NCBI RefSeq assembly: GCF_005281835.1 | Contig: NZ_RZIS01000001.1 | Location: 434,001 to 498,000, forward strand | DNA length: 64,000 nucleotides | DNA from: Vibrio profundi | GTDB lineage: Bacteria; Pseudomonadota; Gammaproteobacteria; Enterobacterales; Vibrionaceae | Reading direction: 5' to 3' | Shown here: one piece after another, positions 46,494-54,199 of the stretch | Layout of the letters: each line of letters opens with the position of its first letter | Position numbering within the stretch: position 1 is the first letter of the stretch | Translations under genes and position numbers: made by a program | The notes under the pieces: model-generated | Seen by the model: only the letters and a program-made list of their open reading frames with translations | Told to the model about the DNA's origin: nothing | Databases searched by the model: none

Positions 46494-47069
46494 CTAATCG
46501 GTGGCATTTTTTAGCCCGGAACAAATTAGCTTTAACGGCCCGCCAAGCATTTCAATAGTTAAGTTTCCTGCTCCATTATTACAATCGAGTGCTAGCGCAA
46601 ATCCGTGTAAGTAATCGGCCAGTAAATCCAAGCCATTCTTTTGAGTCTCTTCATCAAGCTCAAGTGAAGCTATGATTAAGTTATAACGTTCGGCAAATAC
46701 CGCAGCAGGGCTTTGTGACTCCATCGAGAGTAATGTGTTAAGCAGCCCCGGGTATTCAGCCAAAAGTGCTAAATAGCTGTGACTAAGTTTCGTCAGTTCT
46801 TGCTGCCAATTGCACGTCTCTTGCGGTTGGTAAACATCTTCAATTAAAGACGTAGTAATCGCTTCTAGTAACGCATTTTTATTGCTGAAATAGTGATAGA
46901 TCGCCATCGCATCGACATTCAGTGAGGCGGCTAACCCTCTTATGCTGGGTATTTTCCCAGTTTGCTTCATCAGGCTTTTTGCTTCTCCTAAGATCTTTTC
47001 CCCTGAAAGTTGGTGATCATTTTTCTTGGGTCGACCTCGGCTCTTTTCCTTGACAGACATTGGTAGCAC
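46494..47069 (-). CDS. TetR-family repressor
   Basis: This 191-aa protein has an N-terminal HTH (~20-65: GEKILGEAKSLMKQTGKIPSIRGLAASLNVDAMAIYHYFSNKNALLEAI, read in parts) and an all-helical C-terminal ligand/dimer domain with a TetR_C-like region. A basic N terminus (KEKSRGRPKK) precedes it. It is divergent from a RibD-reductase-like gene. A perfect 25-bp palindrome lies between them, so it probably represses itself and that gene. The inducer is unknown. Confidence 0.9.
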   Translation of the reverse strand: MLPMSVKEKSRGRPKKNDHQLSGEKILGEAKSLMKQTGKIPSIRGLAASLNVDAMAIYHYFSNKNALLEAITTSLIEDVYQPQETCNWQQELTKLSHSYLALLAEYPGLLNTLLSMESQSPAAVFAERYNLIIASLELDEETQKNGLDLLADYLHGFALALDCNNGAGNLTIEMLGGPLKLICSGLKNATD

Positions 47070-47082
47070 TCGCTATCATTTT

Positions 47083-47107
47083 ATTAATTCTACAGTGTAG
47101 AATTAAT
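47083..47107. promoter_or_regulatory. Perfect palindromic operator between the TetR and reductase genes
   Basis: Arms ATTAATTCTACA and TGTAGAATTAAT (12 bp each) flank a single G. The site lies 14 bp upstream of the tetR-type start codon and 61 bp upstream of the divergent gene, the usual place for a TetR-family operator. Symmetry is complete. Confidence 0.8.
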
Positions 47108-47168
47108 TGTATACGAGGCTAATGGTTGTGCCAAGCCTTTAGATTGAATTGATGATTGGGAACCTGCT

Positions 47169-47702
47169 ATGACAAACAGTGTGTTTATCGCAACAAGTTT
47201 AGACGGATACATTGCCGACAAAAATGACAGCGTTGATTGGCTGCATGCCATTCCAAATCCAGACGGTGATGATATGGAGTTCGCTGAGCACTTTGAGCGC
47301 ATAGATGCGATGGTCATGGGGCGGAACACACTCGAAATGGTGCTGAGTTTTGGTGTCGATTGGCCATACTCGAAACCAGTTTTTGTGTTGAGTAATACGA
47401 TGAAAGTCGTACCTGAAGGTTATGAAGATAAGGTTTTCTTAGTTAGCGGTGAACTTAAAACCGTACTTGAAGATATCCATTTTCAAGGTTACAAGAACCT
47501 ATACATTGACGGCGGCGTAACCATTCAGAATTTTCTTAAAGAAGATCTTATTGATGAGCTGATCATCTCGACAATCCCGGTGCTACTTGGTGGAGGAGCT
47601 CAGTTGTTCGGTGACTTGGACAAACCACTTGATTTCAAATGGGTTAAAAGCCAAACCTTTTTAAACCAGATCGTCCAAAATCATTTTATACGAGTGCGCT
47701 AA
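47169..47702 (+). CDS. Dihydrofolate reductase / RibD C-terminal-like protein
   Basis: This 177-aa protein of the RibD_C/DHFR superfamily has MTNSVFIATSLDGYIADKNDSVDWL at the N terminus, VMGRNTLEMVL in the middle (NADPH site), and NLYIDGGVTIQNFL and STIPVLLGGGAQLFG near the C terminus. These proteins are NADPH-dependent reductases of pteridine- or riboflavin-like substrates; the true substrate is unknown. It is divergent from the TetR repressor and has no other partner gene. Confidence 0.9.
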   Translation: MTNSVFIATSLDGYIADKNDSVDWLHAIPNPDGDDMEFAEHFERIDAMVMGRNTLEMVLSFGVDWPYSKPVFVLSNTMKVVPEGYEDKVFLVSGELKTVLEDIHFQGYKNLYIDGGVTIQNFLKEDLIDELIISTIPVLLGGGAQLFGDLDKPLDFKWVKSQTFLNQIVQNHFIRVR

Positions 47703-47731
47703 CTTGGATTGAAATGCATCGAAGAGATGAG

Positions 47732-48514
47732 TTAACGGTAACGGTTGATGATCTCTTGATGCAGACTCACACCCTCTTCATTTTTTTTCGATTTGATAAT
47801 ATCGAGCCCTTTTTGCAGCTCTGCGGTGACTTCTGGGCTCACGTTTTTATTAAACGCATAGTACAGTTGCCCTTCCTCAAGAACATATACAGCTTCAAAG
47901 GTGTTTGAGTCGATACCAGCTTGGCTGGCCCACCAATATGCGGCTTTTTCTGCATAGGCCAGTAAATCAATTCGGTCTTTTACCAGTTGTTCCGCAAGCA
48001 TAGTCACAGATGTGGCTTCTTGCATTGAATCTCTCGGGATCCCGAGCTGCAATAAAGATTGCTCGCCAATATCGTCGCGGATCACGCCGATTTTATATTT
48101 TCCCATTTCAATTGGATCTGTAATTGTGATGTTGTCTTGCTTGCGCGCGAGTACGACTACTTTGATATCTGTGATGGGACCAACCCAGTTAAACAAGTTT
48201 TCTCTATGTTCGGTGCGTGTAGTGGAAAATAATACTGCATCATCGATATTCAGAGCATTTCGGTATGAACGAGGCCAAGGTAATACTGAAATCTGCGACA
48301 TATGAATATCTTTACCAACGGCTTGGCCTGCTGCGACTAAAATGTCGACGGCGTAGCCAGAGAGCTTACCTTTATCTTCAAAATTCGCGGGCGGGTAGTT
48401 TTCAGTGTAAAACGAGAGGCTTTCCAAATCTGCAGATAACGCTGGGAATGACGTTGGCACAAGCAGTGTTAACGCGAGCCAAAAGGGGCGGAAAAAAACA
48501 TGAAAACCACACAT
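47732..48514 (-). CDS. Periplasmic amino-acid-type binding protein (SBP_bac_3-like), orphan
   Basis: This protein has a signal peptide (MCGFHVFFRPFWLALTLLVPTSFPALS). I start it at 48514, five bases after GGAGG (260 aa); a Met at 48526 overlaps the ribosome site. The two-lobed SBP_bac_3 pattern is visible: LSFYTENYPPANFEDKGKLSGYAVDIL, KYKIGVIRDDIGEQSLLQLG and YYAFNKNVSPEV. No permease or ATPase is nearby, so it may feed a distant transporter or act as a receptor. The same family often occurs as stand-alone proteins in Vibrio. Confidence 0.85.
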   Translation of the reverse strand: MCGFHVFFRPFWLALTLLVPTSFPALSADLESLSFYTENYPPANFEDKGKLSGYAVDILVAAGQAVGKDIHMSQISVLPWPRSYRNALNIDDAVLFSTTRTEHRENLFNWVGPITDIKVVVLARKQDNITITDPIEMGKYKIGVIRDDIGEQSLLQLGIPRDSMQEATSVTMLAEQLVKDRIDLLAYAEKAAYWWASQAGIDSNTFEAVYVLEEGQLYYAFNKNVSPEVTAELQKGLDIIKSKKNEEGVSLHQEIINRYR

Positions 48515-48731
48515 GCCAACCTCCATACATATCTTAGATTACTTATAAAACTAGTCGAGTAATGGAGGGGTGTCTATAAGGATAAGACAGTGATGAGGGG
48601 TATCCATCAGCCTTCTTAAAGGCTACTTACAATAAGGTCCTGATAAAACGTAAAAATATTAGGAATGTTCTTAGCGAGTTTCTTAGCAAGGTCTACTATC
48701 TATAAACACTCACTGATAAAAGGATTTTCAG

Positions 48732-50234
48732 TTGCTATTGAGGGAAAGTGCCAGGATAGACATTCTTTTCTATGTAACTTTGATAGTTATCTTAGTTCCT
48801 ATCTGGATAAATCATGTTCCGCTATCTACTGATTTCCCCCAGCATGTTGCACAACTCTCGGCCTTAAAAGGTCTATTCAATGGCAACGAATTTTATTCAG
48901 ATGTATATGAAGTAAATTGGTTCACGCCTTATATTATCTCAAACCTATTTCTTGCAAGTTTAGCAATGGTTTTCGACTCGGTTATCGCACTAAAAATAGG
49001 TATTTCTATTTACCTAATTACGCTTCCTATTGTTGTAGGGGCGATTGCTTGTCATATAGGGAAGCCCAAAGATGTACGATTTCTTGTTATTCCATTTTTA
49101 TATAGCTTACCTGTAGATTGGGGTTTTGTTCCATTTTTGGTCGCTTCGTCATTTGGTATGTTATGGATATATTACTTTGTAGTGATTAGCAGTAATCCTT
49201 ATAAGCCTACTAATATATTATTTTCTTTTTTTCTGATGTATTCACATGCAATTGCTTGGGGAATAACAGTAGCTTCAATTTTCATTGTTTACTTGTCGAG
49301 TGCGGGATTTAAGGCTAAAAGTTTTATATATTTCAGTATTCTTCTTCTCCCTTTACTTATGCTGTTTTTTTGGATGGGAGGGATAGCGGATAAAGAGTTG
49401 GCCATCATTGAAGGGTGTCGTGTTTGTTATAAGGGGTGGGAATATCGAGTAACCAGTTTTATTGGTTCTAATTTAATGAGCAATGATTACGTATTTGGCG
49501 TGGTCAAACTACTTATTTGTCTTTTTGTTATTAGTAAACTAACAGATGCTTTCTCTAAATGTGATATGTTCATACTAGGCTTACTTGTATTGCTGGTGTT
49601 GTATTTTATAACCCCCAACATACTATTAGGTACTTCTTTTTTCTCTGAAAGGTTGTTTGTTTTACTTCCTTTGTTTTTATCTTTATCTATTAATGAAGTG
49701 AGGAATAGACGTTTTTTTATCGGATTACTTGTTTTTGCTTCTGTAATTACATCTATTTCCAAGTATATACAAGCTGGTAACCTGAATAGAGAGTATGAAA
49801 TAATTTCAAACTTAGAGAGTAAGATTAAACCTGAGACAAGAGGTGTATACTATACCAGTTACAAACATTCTGGGCATTATCGATACCAGTTAATTTCAAG
49901 CCATTCGTACTTATGGTTACCTCAGGTTATAACAAATAATAAAGATGTGGTTGTGGACTTTAACTTTGCTACTTTTTATCCAGAGATGATTAGGTATAAG
50001 ATAAATTCAAGCAATGAAGACTTAATCAAAAACGCCCACATTAATCGATATAAGTATCCGAGTATCGATTGGAATAAAGCTAGATTATATGACTATATAA
50101 TTATTAGGGACTGCCAGATGCCTGTTGATAGGAGGGAGACGATTCGATCCAATACGGGGCTGGCACAATTATATAATGAAGGTTGTTGGTGGTTATTTAG
50201 TCAAGAAATCCAGGGCAATGATACTGAGATATAG
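48732..50234 (+). CDS. Multi-span membrane protein, GT-C glycosyltransferase-like
   Basis: This 500-aa protein starts with TTG at 48732 (AAAGGA at good spacing). About ten hydrophobic segments fill residues ~10-350. A soluble, probably periplasmic tail (~355-500) follows. The first loop contains LSTDFPQHVAQLSAL, whose D-F-P-Q-H resembles the acidic catalytic motif of GT-C transferases. The gene is AT-rich: two 60-base stretches (49201-49260, 49681-49740) each have 17 G+C by hand count. A flippase-like gene and a GtrB-like transferase gene follow. It may be the enzyme that transfers a lipid-linked sugar to O-antigen (the gtrC/gtr-type position). No named family is recognised. Confidence 0.7.
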   Translation: MLLRESARIDILFYVTLIVILVPIWINHVPLSTDFPQHVAQLSALKGLFNGNEFYSDVYEVNWFTPYIISNLFLASLAMVFDSVIALKIGISIYLITLPIVVGAIACHIGKPKDVRFLVIPFLYSLPVDWGFVPFLVASSFGMLWIYYFVVISSNPYKPTNILFSFFLMYSHAIAWGITVASIFIVYLSSAGFKAKSFIYFSILLLPLLMLFFWMGGIADKELAIIEGCRVCYKGWEYRVTSFIGSNLMSNDYVFGVVKLLICLFVISKLTDAFSKCDMFILGLLVLLVLYFITPNILLGTSFFSERLFVLLPLFLSLSINEVRNRRFFIGLLVFASVITSISKYIQAGNLNREYEIISNLESKIKPETRGVYYTSYKHSGHYRYQLISSHSYLWLPQVITNNKDVVVDFNFATFYPEMIRYKINSSNEDLIKNAHINRYKYPSIDWNKARLYDYIIIRDCQMPVDRRETIRSNTGLAQLYNEGCWWLFSQEIQGNDTEI

Positions 50235-50299
50235 CAAAGTTTTTAGGTATATATAGGTAATTTGATGTTGTTGGACGTGAATTAAATGAGGAGGATGAA

Positions 50300-50632
50300 A
50301 TGGCGTTGAATAACATATACATGGTTTTATTTAGCTGTGTCTTTGCTTCAATTGCGCAGTTGTCGTTTAAGCTAGGGGCAAAAGATAGTGTGGTTCTTAG
50401 GGACTTCATTAATGTTTGGGTCTTTTCAGGTGCACTACTATATGGCTTAAGTGCAGTTATGTGGATATATGTATTATCTCAAGAGAATTTGTCTAAAGTT
50501 TTCCCATTTACATTACTTACATTTGTAATTACGTACTTTATGTCTTTCTATTTGCTAGAGGAACAGGTATCAGTCACGGATTATATTGGCCTCGCTTGTA
50601 TGTTTGTTGGGTTGTTTCTTATAGTTAAATAG
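50300..50632 (+). CDS. EamA/SMR-type small flippase-like protein
   Basis: This 110-aa protein has four membrane helices, like half an EamA or ArnE-type transporter (IYMVLFSCVFASIAQLSFKLGA, WVFSGALLYGLSAVMWIYVLS, VFPFTLLTFVITYFMSFYLLEE, DYIGLACMFVGLFLIV). GGAGG precedes the ATG. In gtr-like loci this position is taken by GtrA, which flips undecaprenyl-phosphate-linked glucose. The EamA/SMR-type protein may do that job here. It is followed by the GtrB-like gene 12 bp later. Confidence 0.82.
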   Translation: MALNNIYMVLFSCVFASIAQLSFKLGAKDSVVLRDFINVWVFSGALLYGLSAVMWIYVLSQENLSKVFPFTLLTFVITYFMSFYLLEEQVSVTDYIGLACMFVGLFLIVK

Positions 50633-50644
50633 TAGGAGGTTATT

Positions 50645-51592
50645 ATGATGCCATCATTATCCTTAATTGTACCTTGTTATAATGAGGAGGATTGTTTCGA
50701 GCATTGTAGAGATAGCCTTATTGAGTTGCTATTAGAGTTAATTGAATTAAATAAAATTTCAGAAACTAGCCATATATTGTTCGTCGATGATGGAAGCATA
50801 GACTCTACATGGAGAAAAATAGTTGAATCAAGGGAAGTAAGTAAGCATGTACGAGGCATTAAGTTAGCAAAAAATGTGGGGCATCAAACGGCCCTTATCG
50901 CGGGACTTGCCCATTGCGAAAGTGAATTGTCAGTGACGCTCGATGCTGATCTTCAAGACGATATCGATGTTATAAGTTCAATGGTGACTAGATACTTAGA
51001 TGGATACGACATCGTTTTTGGTGTGAGACAAGAAAGGGCGACAGATACATGTTTTAAAAAACTTTCTGCTTTTGCTTTCTACAAAACTTTGTCTGCTATG
51101 AAAGTGCATCACATAGAAAATCATGCAGATTTTAGATTAATGAGTCGTAGAGCGATGGACGCACTTTTAGATCACAATGAATCGAACTTATATCTTAGAG
51201 GTTTGATTAAGCAATTAGGTTTTAGAAGTTGTGTAATTAAATACGCACGTAAAGAGCGAAGCATCGGGGTCAGCAAGTATCCAATTCGTAGGATGGTTTC
51301 TCTAGCTTTAACGGCAATAACCTCTACTTCTACCAAACCATTACGCCTAATTGCTTACATGGGCTTTGTTATTTCTTTCTTCTCGTTTTTAGGTGGCATG
51401 AGTGCACTCTTGGACAAACTAAACGGAAACGCGGTGGATGGTTGGACATCAATCATGTCTGCAATATTCTTCTTAGGTGGCGTTCAGATGCTTTCACTTG
51501 GAATTATCGGGGAATATATTGGGCGAATATACATTGAGTCTAAGCATCGCCCTCGATATTTTATTGAGGAAGAAAGCCGTTCTCGGGAGTAG
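50645..51592 (+). CDS. GtrB-like polyprenol-phosphate glycosyltransferase (GT2)
   Basis: This 315-aa GT-A enzyme has SLIVPCYNEED (~6-16), FVDDGSIDSTW (~46) and the DxD-type segment VTLDADLQDDID (~98-109). The C terminus has two membrane helices (~235-258 and ~270-298: MGFVISFFSFLGGMSALLDKL, IMSAIFFLGGVQMLSLGIIG). This layout is typical of GtrB/DPMS transferases that make undecaprenyl-phosphate-glucose from UDP-glucose. Codon use is AT-rich like the two genes before it. GGAGG precedes the ATG. Confidence 0.9.
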   Translation: MMPSLSLIVPCYNEEDCFEHCRDSLIELLLELIELNKISETSHILFVDDGSIDSTWRKIVESREVSKHVRGIKLAKNVGHQTALIAGLAHCESELSVTLDADLQDDIDVISSMVTRYLDGYDIVFGVRQERATDTCFKKLSAFAFYKTLSAMKVHHIENHADFRLMSRRAMDALLDHNESNLYLRGLIKQLGFRSCVIKYARKERSIGVSKYPIRRMVSLALTAITSTSTKPLRLIAYMGFVISFFSFLGGMSALLDKLNGNAVDGWTSIMSAIFFLGGVQMLSLGIIGEYIGRIYIESKHRPRYFIEEESRSRE

Positions 51593-51692
51593 TGTGATAG
51601 AAGTAAGTATACAAAGTTGCATATTGTGAATATATAACACATTATGGATGGTCGTATTTTGAACATTTTTAGTGAGTTATGGAGGATTCACA

Positions 51693-52349
51693 ATGAGTTT
51701 AGAGACATGGATGTATTACTTTCTGGCGGTGTTAGTGTTAACGGCTTCCCCAGGCCCTAGTTCGTTGCTGTGTATGACGAAGGCAGTGCAATCGGGGTTT
51801 AAATTGTCGGTATTTACGGCGTTGGGTAGCCTGACTGCAATTACCGGAATTCTATCGCTTTCTTTCACTGGTTTAGGAGTGATCATCGCGTCGTCGGAAT
51901 TGGTGTTTAGTGTGATTAAGTGGGTTGGTGCTGCTTACCTAATTTATCTGGGTTGGAAGGCATTGCGTTCAAGCCAAGAAGACTTTAACCAAGATGATAT
52001 ACAAGCGACGACAGCTGATGGAGTAGAAGCACCAGCGAAAAAAGGCTTACGTGTAAATCATTTTGTTAGCGGTTTTATTGTTGGTTCTAGTAACCCTAAA
52101 GCGATTCTTTTCTTTACCGCTCTTTTCCCTCAATTTATTGACCCAAGTGCTTCATTATTATCTCAGTATGTGGTGTTTGCAGTCACGTTTGCCGTAATGG
52201 AATTATCATGGTTGCTGATGTACGCCTATCTAGGGGCTAAGTCGTCTAACTGGTTGTTTGCCAAAGGGCGAGCCAAGATATTCAATCGAGTTACTGGTGG
52301 GGTATTCATTGGTGCCGGAGCTCTGCTTTCGACGACAACACGCGCTTAA
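51693..52349 (+). CDS. LysE-family exporter
   Basis: This 218-aa amino-acid-exporter-like protein starts at MSLETWMYYFLAVLVLTASPG (51693), six bases after GGAGG. Six membrane segments and the family motifs ASPGPSSLLCMTKAVQSG (~18-35), AAYLIYLGWKALRS and GFIVGSSNPKAILFFTALFPQF are present. It probably exports an amino acid or homoserine lactone-like compound; the substrate is not predictable. GC content returns to the genome average here, marking the edge of the AT-rich cassette. Confidence 0.9.
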   Translation: MSLETWMYYFLAVLVLTASPGPSSLLCMTKAVQSGFKLSVFTALGSLTAITGILSLSFTGLGVIIASSELVFSVIKWVGAAYLIYLGWKALRSSQEDFNQDDIQATTADGVEAPAKKGLRVNHFVSGFIVGSSNPKAILFFTALFPQFIDPSASLLSQYVVFAVTFAVMELSWLLMYAYLGAKSSNWLFAKGRAKIFNRVTGGVFIGAGALLSTTTRA

Positions 52350-52406
52350 ATGAAACTTTCATGATGCTGTCATAAAAAGTTAATACTAATGTGCTTCCAC
52401 ATCACT

Positions 52407-52422
52407 ATAGCGATCGCTATAT
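52407..52422. promoter_or_regulatory. Perfect 16-bp palindrome upstream of the 35-aa ORF
   Basis: TATAGCGATCGCTATA is self-complementary throughout and lies 35 bp before the small ORF start. It resembles a dimeric repressor operator or promoter-overlapping site. The cognate regulator is not identifiable. Confidence 0.55.
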
Positions 52423-52457
52423 TGTAATGACTAATTAACATTCTCAAGGAGAGAAGA

Positions 52458-52565
52458 ATGCAGCATCAAGAAATGATTCAACACAGCAACTTAGGCGTTA
52501 TAAGCAGAACTTGGTTATTCTCTATGGGTTCTTTGGTTAGCATTCTTGCATTTATGCAGTTTTAA
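52458..52565 (+). CDS. 35-aa small hydrophobic protein
   Basis: This ORF (MQHQEMIQHSNLGVISRTW..., 35 codons) has a near-ideal ribosome site AAGGAGAG five bases before the ATG. The C-terminal half is hydrophobic (LFSMGSLVSILAFMQF) and could be a short membrane segment. It is preceded by a 16-bp palindrome and lies between lysE and selO. No family is recognised. The strong initiation signal is the main support. Confidence 0.6.
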   Translation: MQHQEMIQHSNLGVISRTWLFSMGSLVSILAFMQF

Positions 52566-52741
52566 TATTTGGGCTTATAGCCCATTTGATATCCCATCAC
52601 CTATATTCACAGCCTTAAAAATTTCATCTCATAGTCATTTAGATTTCGCTCCAGTGCGCGTCACTGGAGGCGGAGCATAGTCAGAACTTGTTACTCAATT
52701 GTGATACGATTTGGTTACCTTTGATTTAAGTGCCAAGTTTA

Positions 52742-54199
52742 ATGTCTGTTTGGAATTCTGTTTCTTTTAATAATCGTTTTATCACGCTACCAGCGGCTTT
52801 TTATAGCCATGTTAATCCTACGCCCCTCGAACAAGTGCGTTGGCTGACGTGGAATCAGCCACTGGCTGAATCACTTGGTTTACCTAGCTCTCCAGAAAAC
52901 ACTCCAGAACTACTCGAAGCTTTTTCAGGTTCGAGCATCCCGCAAGAATTTGATCCTATCGCGATGAAATATGCGGGTCATCAATTCGGTGCTTACAATC
53001 CAGACTTAGGTGATGGTCGTGGCCTACTTCTAGGGCAGGTAATTAACAAGCAAAGTCAAACGCTTGACCTGCATTTAAAAGGTGCGGGCAAAACGCCTTA
53101 TTCGCGCATGGGCGATGGTAGAGCGGTGCTGCGTTCTACCATTCGAGAGTATCTATGCAGTGAAGCGATGGCTGGTTTGAATATTCCAACCACACGCGCA
53201 CTTGCGATGATGGAAAGCGAAACCCCGGTCTATCGAGAGAAACAAGAAAAAGGCGCTTTACTGGTGCGAGTAACCGAATCTCATATTCGTTTTGGGCACT
53301 TCGAACACTTCTTTTATACCAACCAAATGTCTGAGCTGAAGCTGCTAGCAGACAAAGTCATTGAATGGCACTTTCCTGAATGCCAAGACAGTGATAATCC
53401 TTACACCACAATGTTTAATTTGATTGTGGACCGCACAGCAGAAATGATTGCTAAGTGGCAAGCGTATGGGTTTGCGCATGGTGTAATGAACACAGATAAC
53501 ATGTCGATATTAGGCCAAACCTTTGATTACGGTCCCTTTGCGTTCTTAGATGACTACAACACCCAGCTGATCTGCAATCACTCAGATTACCAAGGGCGAT
53601 ACGCGTTCAATCAGCAGCCTAGGATTGGTCTATGGAATTTGTCGGCACTTGCGCATTCGTTGTCTCCTTTGATTGATAAAGGCGACTTAGAAGCAGCGCT
53701 TGGTCAGTATGAGGCACAGCTGGGGAGCTATTTCAGTCAGTTGATGCGTCAGAAGCTTGGGTTACTTACCAAACAAGCTGGTGACAGCAAATTATTCGAT
53801 TCGATGTTTGAATTGATGTCGCAAAGCCGTGTCGATTACACTCGATTTTTCAGAGGCTTGTCTGACCTTGATACTCAAGAGTCAGAGACGGTGGTTGATT
53901 TGTTTATTGATAGGCCAGCAGCTAGCATGTGGCTGGAATCGTATTTATCCCGGTGCGAATTAGAGCCAGTATCTGCAGCCGAACGTTGCGTAGAGATGCG
54001 TAAGGTAAACCCTAAGTACATATTGCGTAATTATTTAGCCCAGCTTGCGATAGACAAAGCTGAAGCGGGGGATGCAAGTGAGCTTAATGTTCTGATTAAA
54101 CTCCTTGCAGCACCATTTGATGAACATCCAGAATTTGAAGCTTACGCCAACCTTCCTCCCGAGTGGGGTAAGGAAATGGAAATCAGCTGCTCATCATGA
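52742..54199 (+). CDS. selO: SelO/YdiU protein AMPylase
   Basis: This pseudokinase-fold protein transfers AMP to Ser/Thr/Tyr residues of target proteins under oxidative stress. Starting at [13 protein letters not shown] (52742) gives 485 aa; an upstream GTG at 52730 adds four residues. Motifs are [50 protein letters not shown] and the metal-binding DYGPFAFLD. The third-last residue is Cys (CSS), the position that is selenocysteine in some SelO proteins. Its last six bases overlap the convergent hybrid kinase gene. Confidence 0.95.
   Translation: MSVWNSVSFNNRFITLPAAFYSHVNPTPLEQVRWLTWNQPLAESLGLPSSPENTPELLEAFSGSSIPQEFDPIAMKYAGHQFGAYNPDLGDGRGLLLGQVINKQSQTLDLHLKGAGKTPYSRMGDGRAVLRSTIREYLCSEAMAGLNIPTTRALAMMESETPVYREKQEKGALLVRVTESHIRFGHFEHFFYTNQMSELKLLADKVIEWHFPECQDSDNPYTTMFNLIVDRTAEMIAKWQAYGFAHGVMNTDNMSILGQTFDYGPFAFLDDYNTQLICNHSDYQGRYAFNQQPRIGLWNLSALAHSLSPLIDKGDLEAALGQYEAQLGSYFSQLMRQKLGLLTKQAGDSKLFDSMFELMSQSRVDYTRFFRGLSDLDTQESETVVDLFIDRPAASMWLESYLSRCELEPVSAAERCVEMRKVNPKYILRNYLAQLAIDKAEAGDASELNVLIKLLAAPFDEHPEFEAYANLPPEWGKEMEISCSS

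Noticed and set aside
54194-54199. Frameshift or fusion at the selO / hybrid kinase junction
   Set aside because: It is a simple 6-bp tail-to-tail overlap of convergent genes; both C termini look complete.
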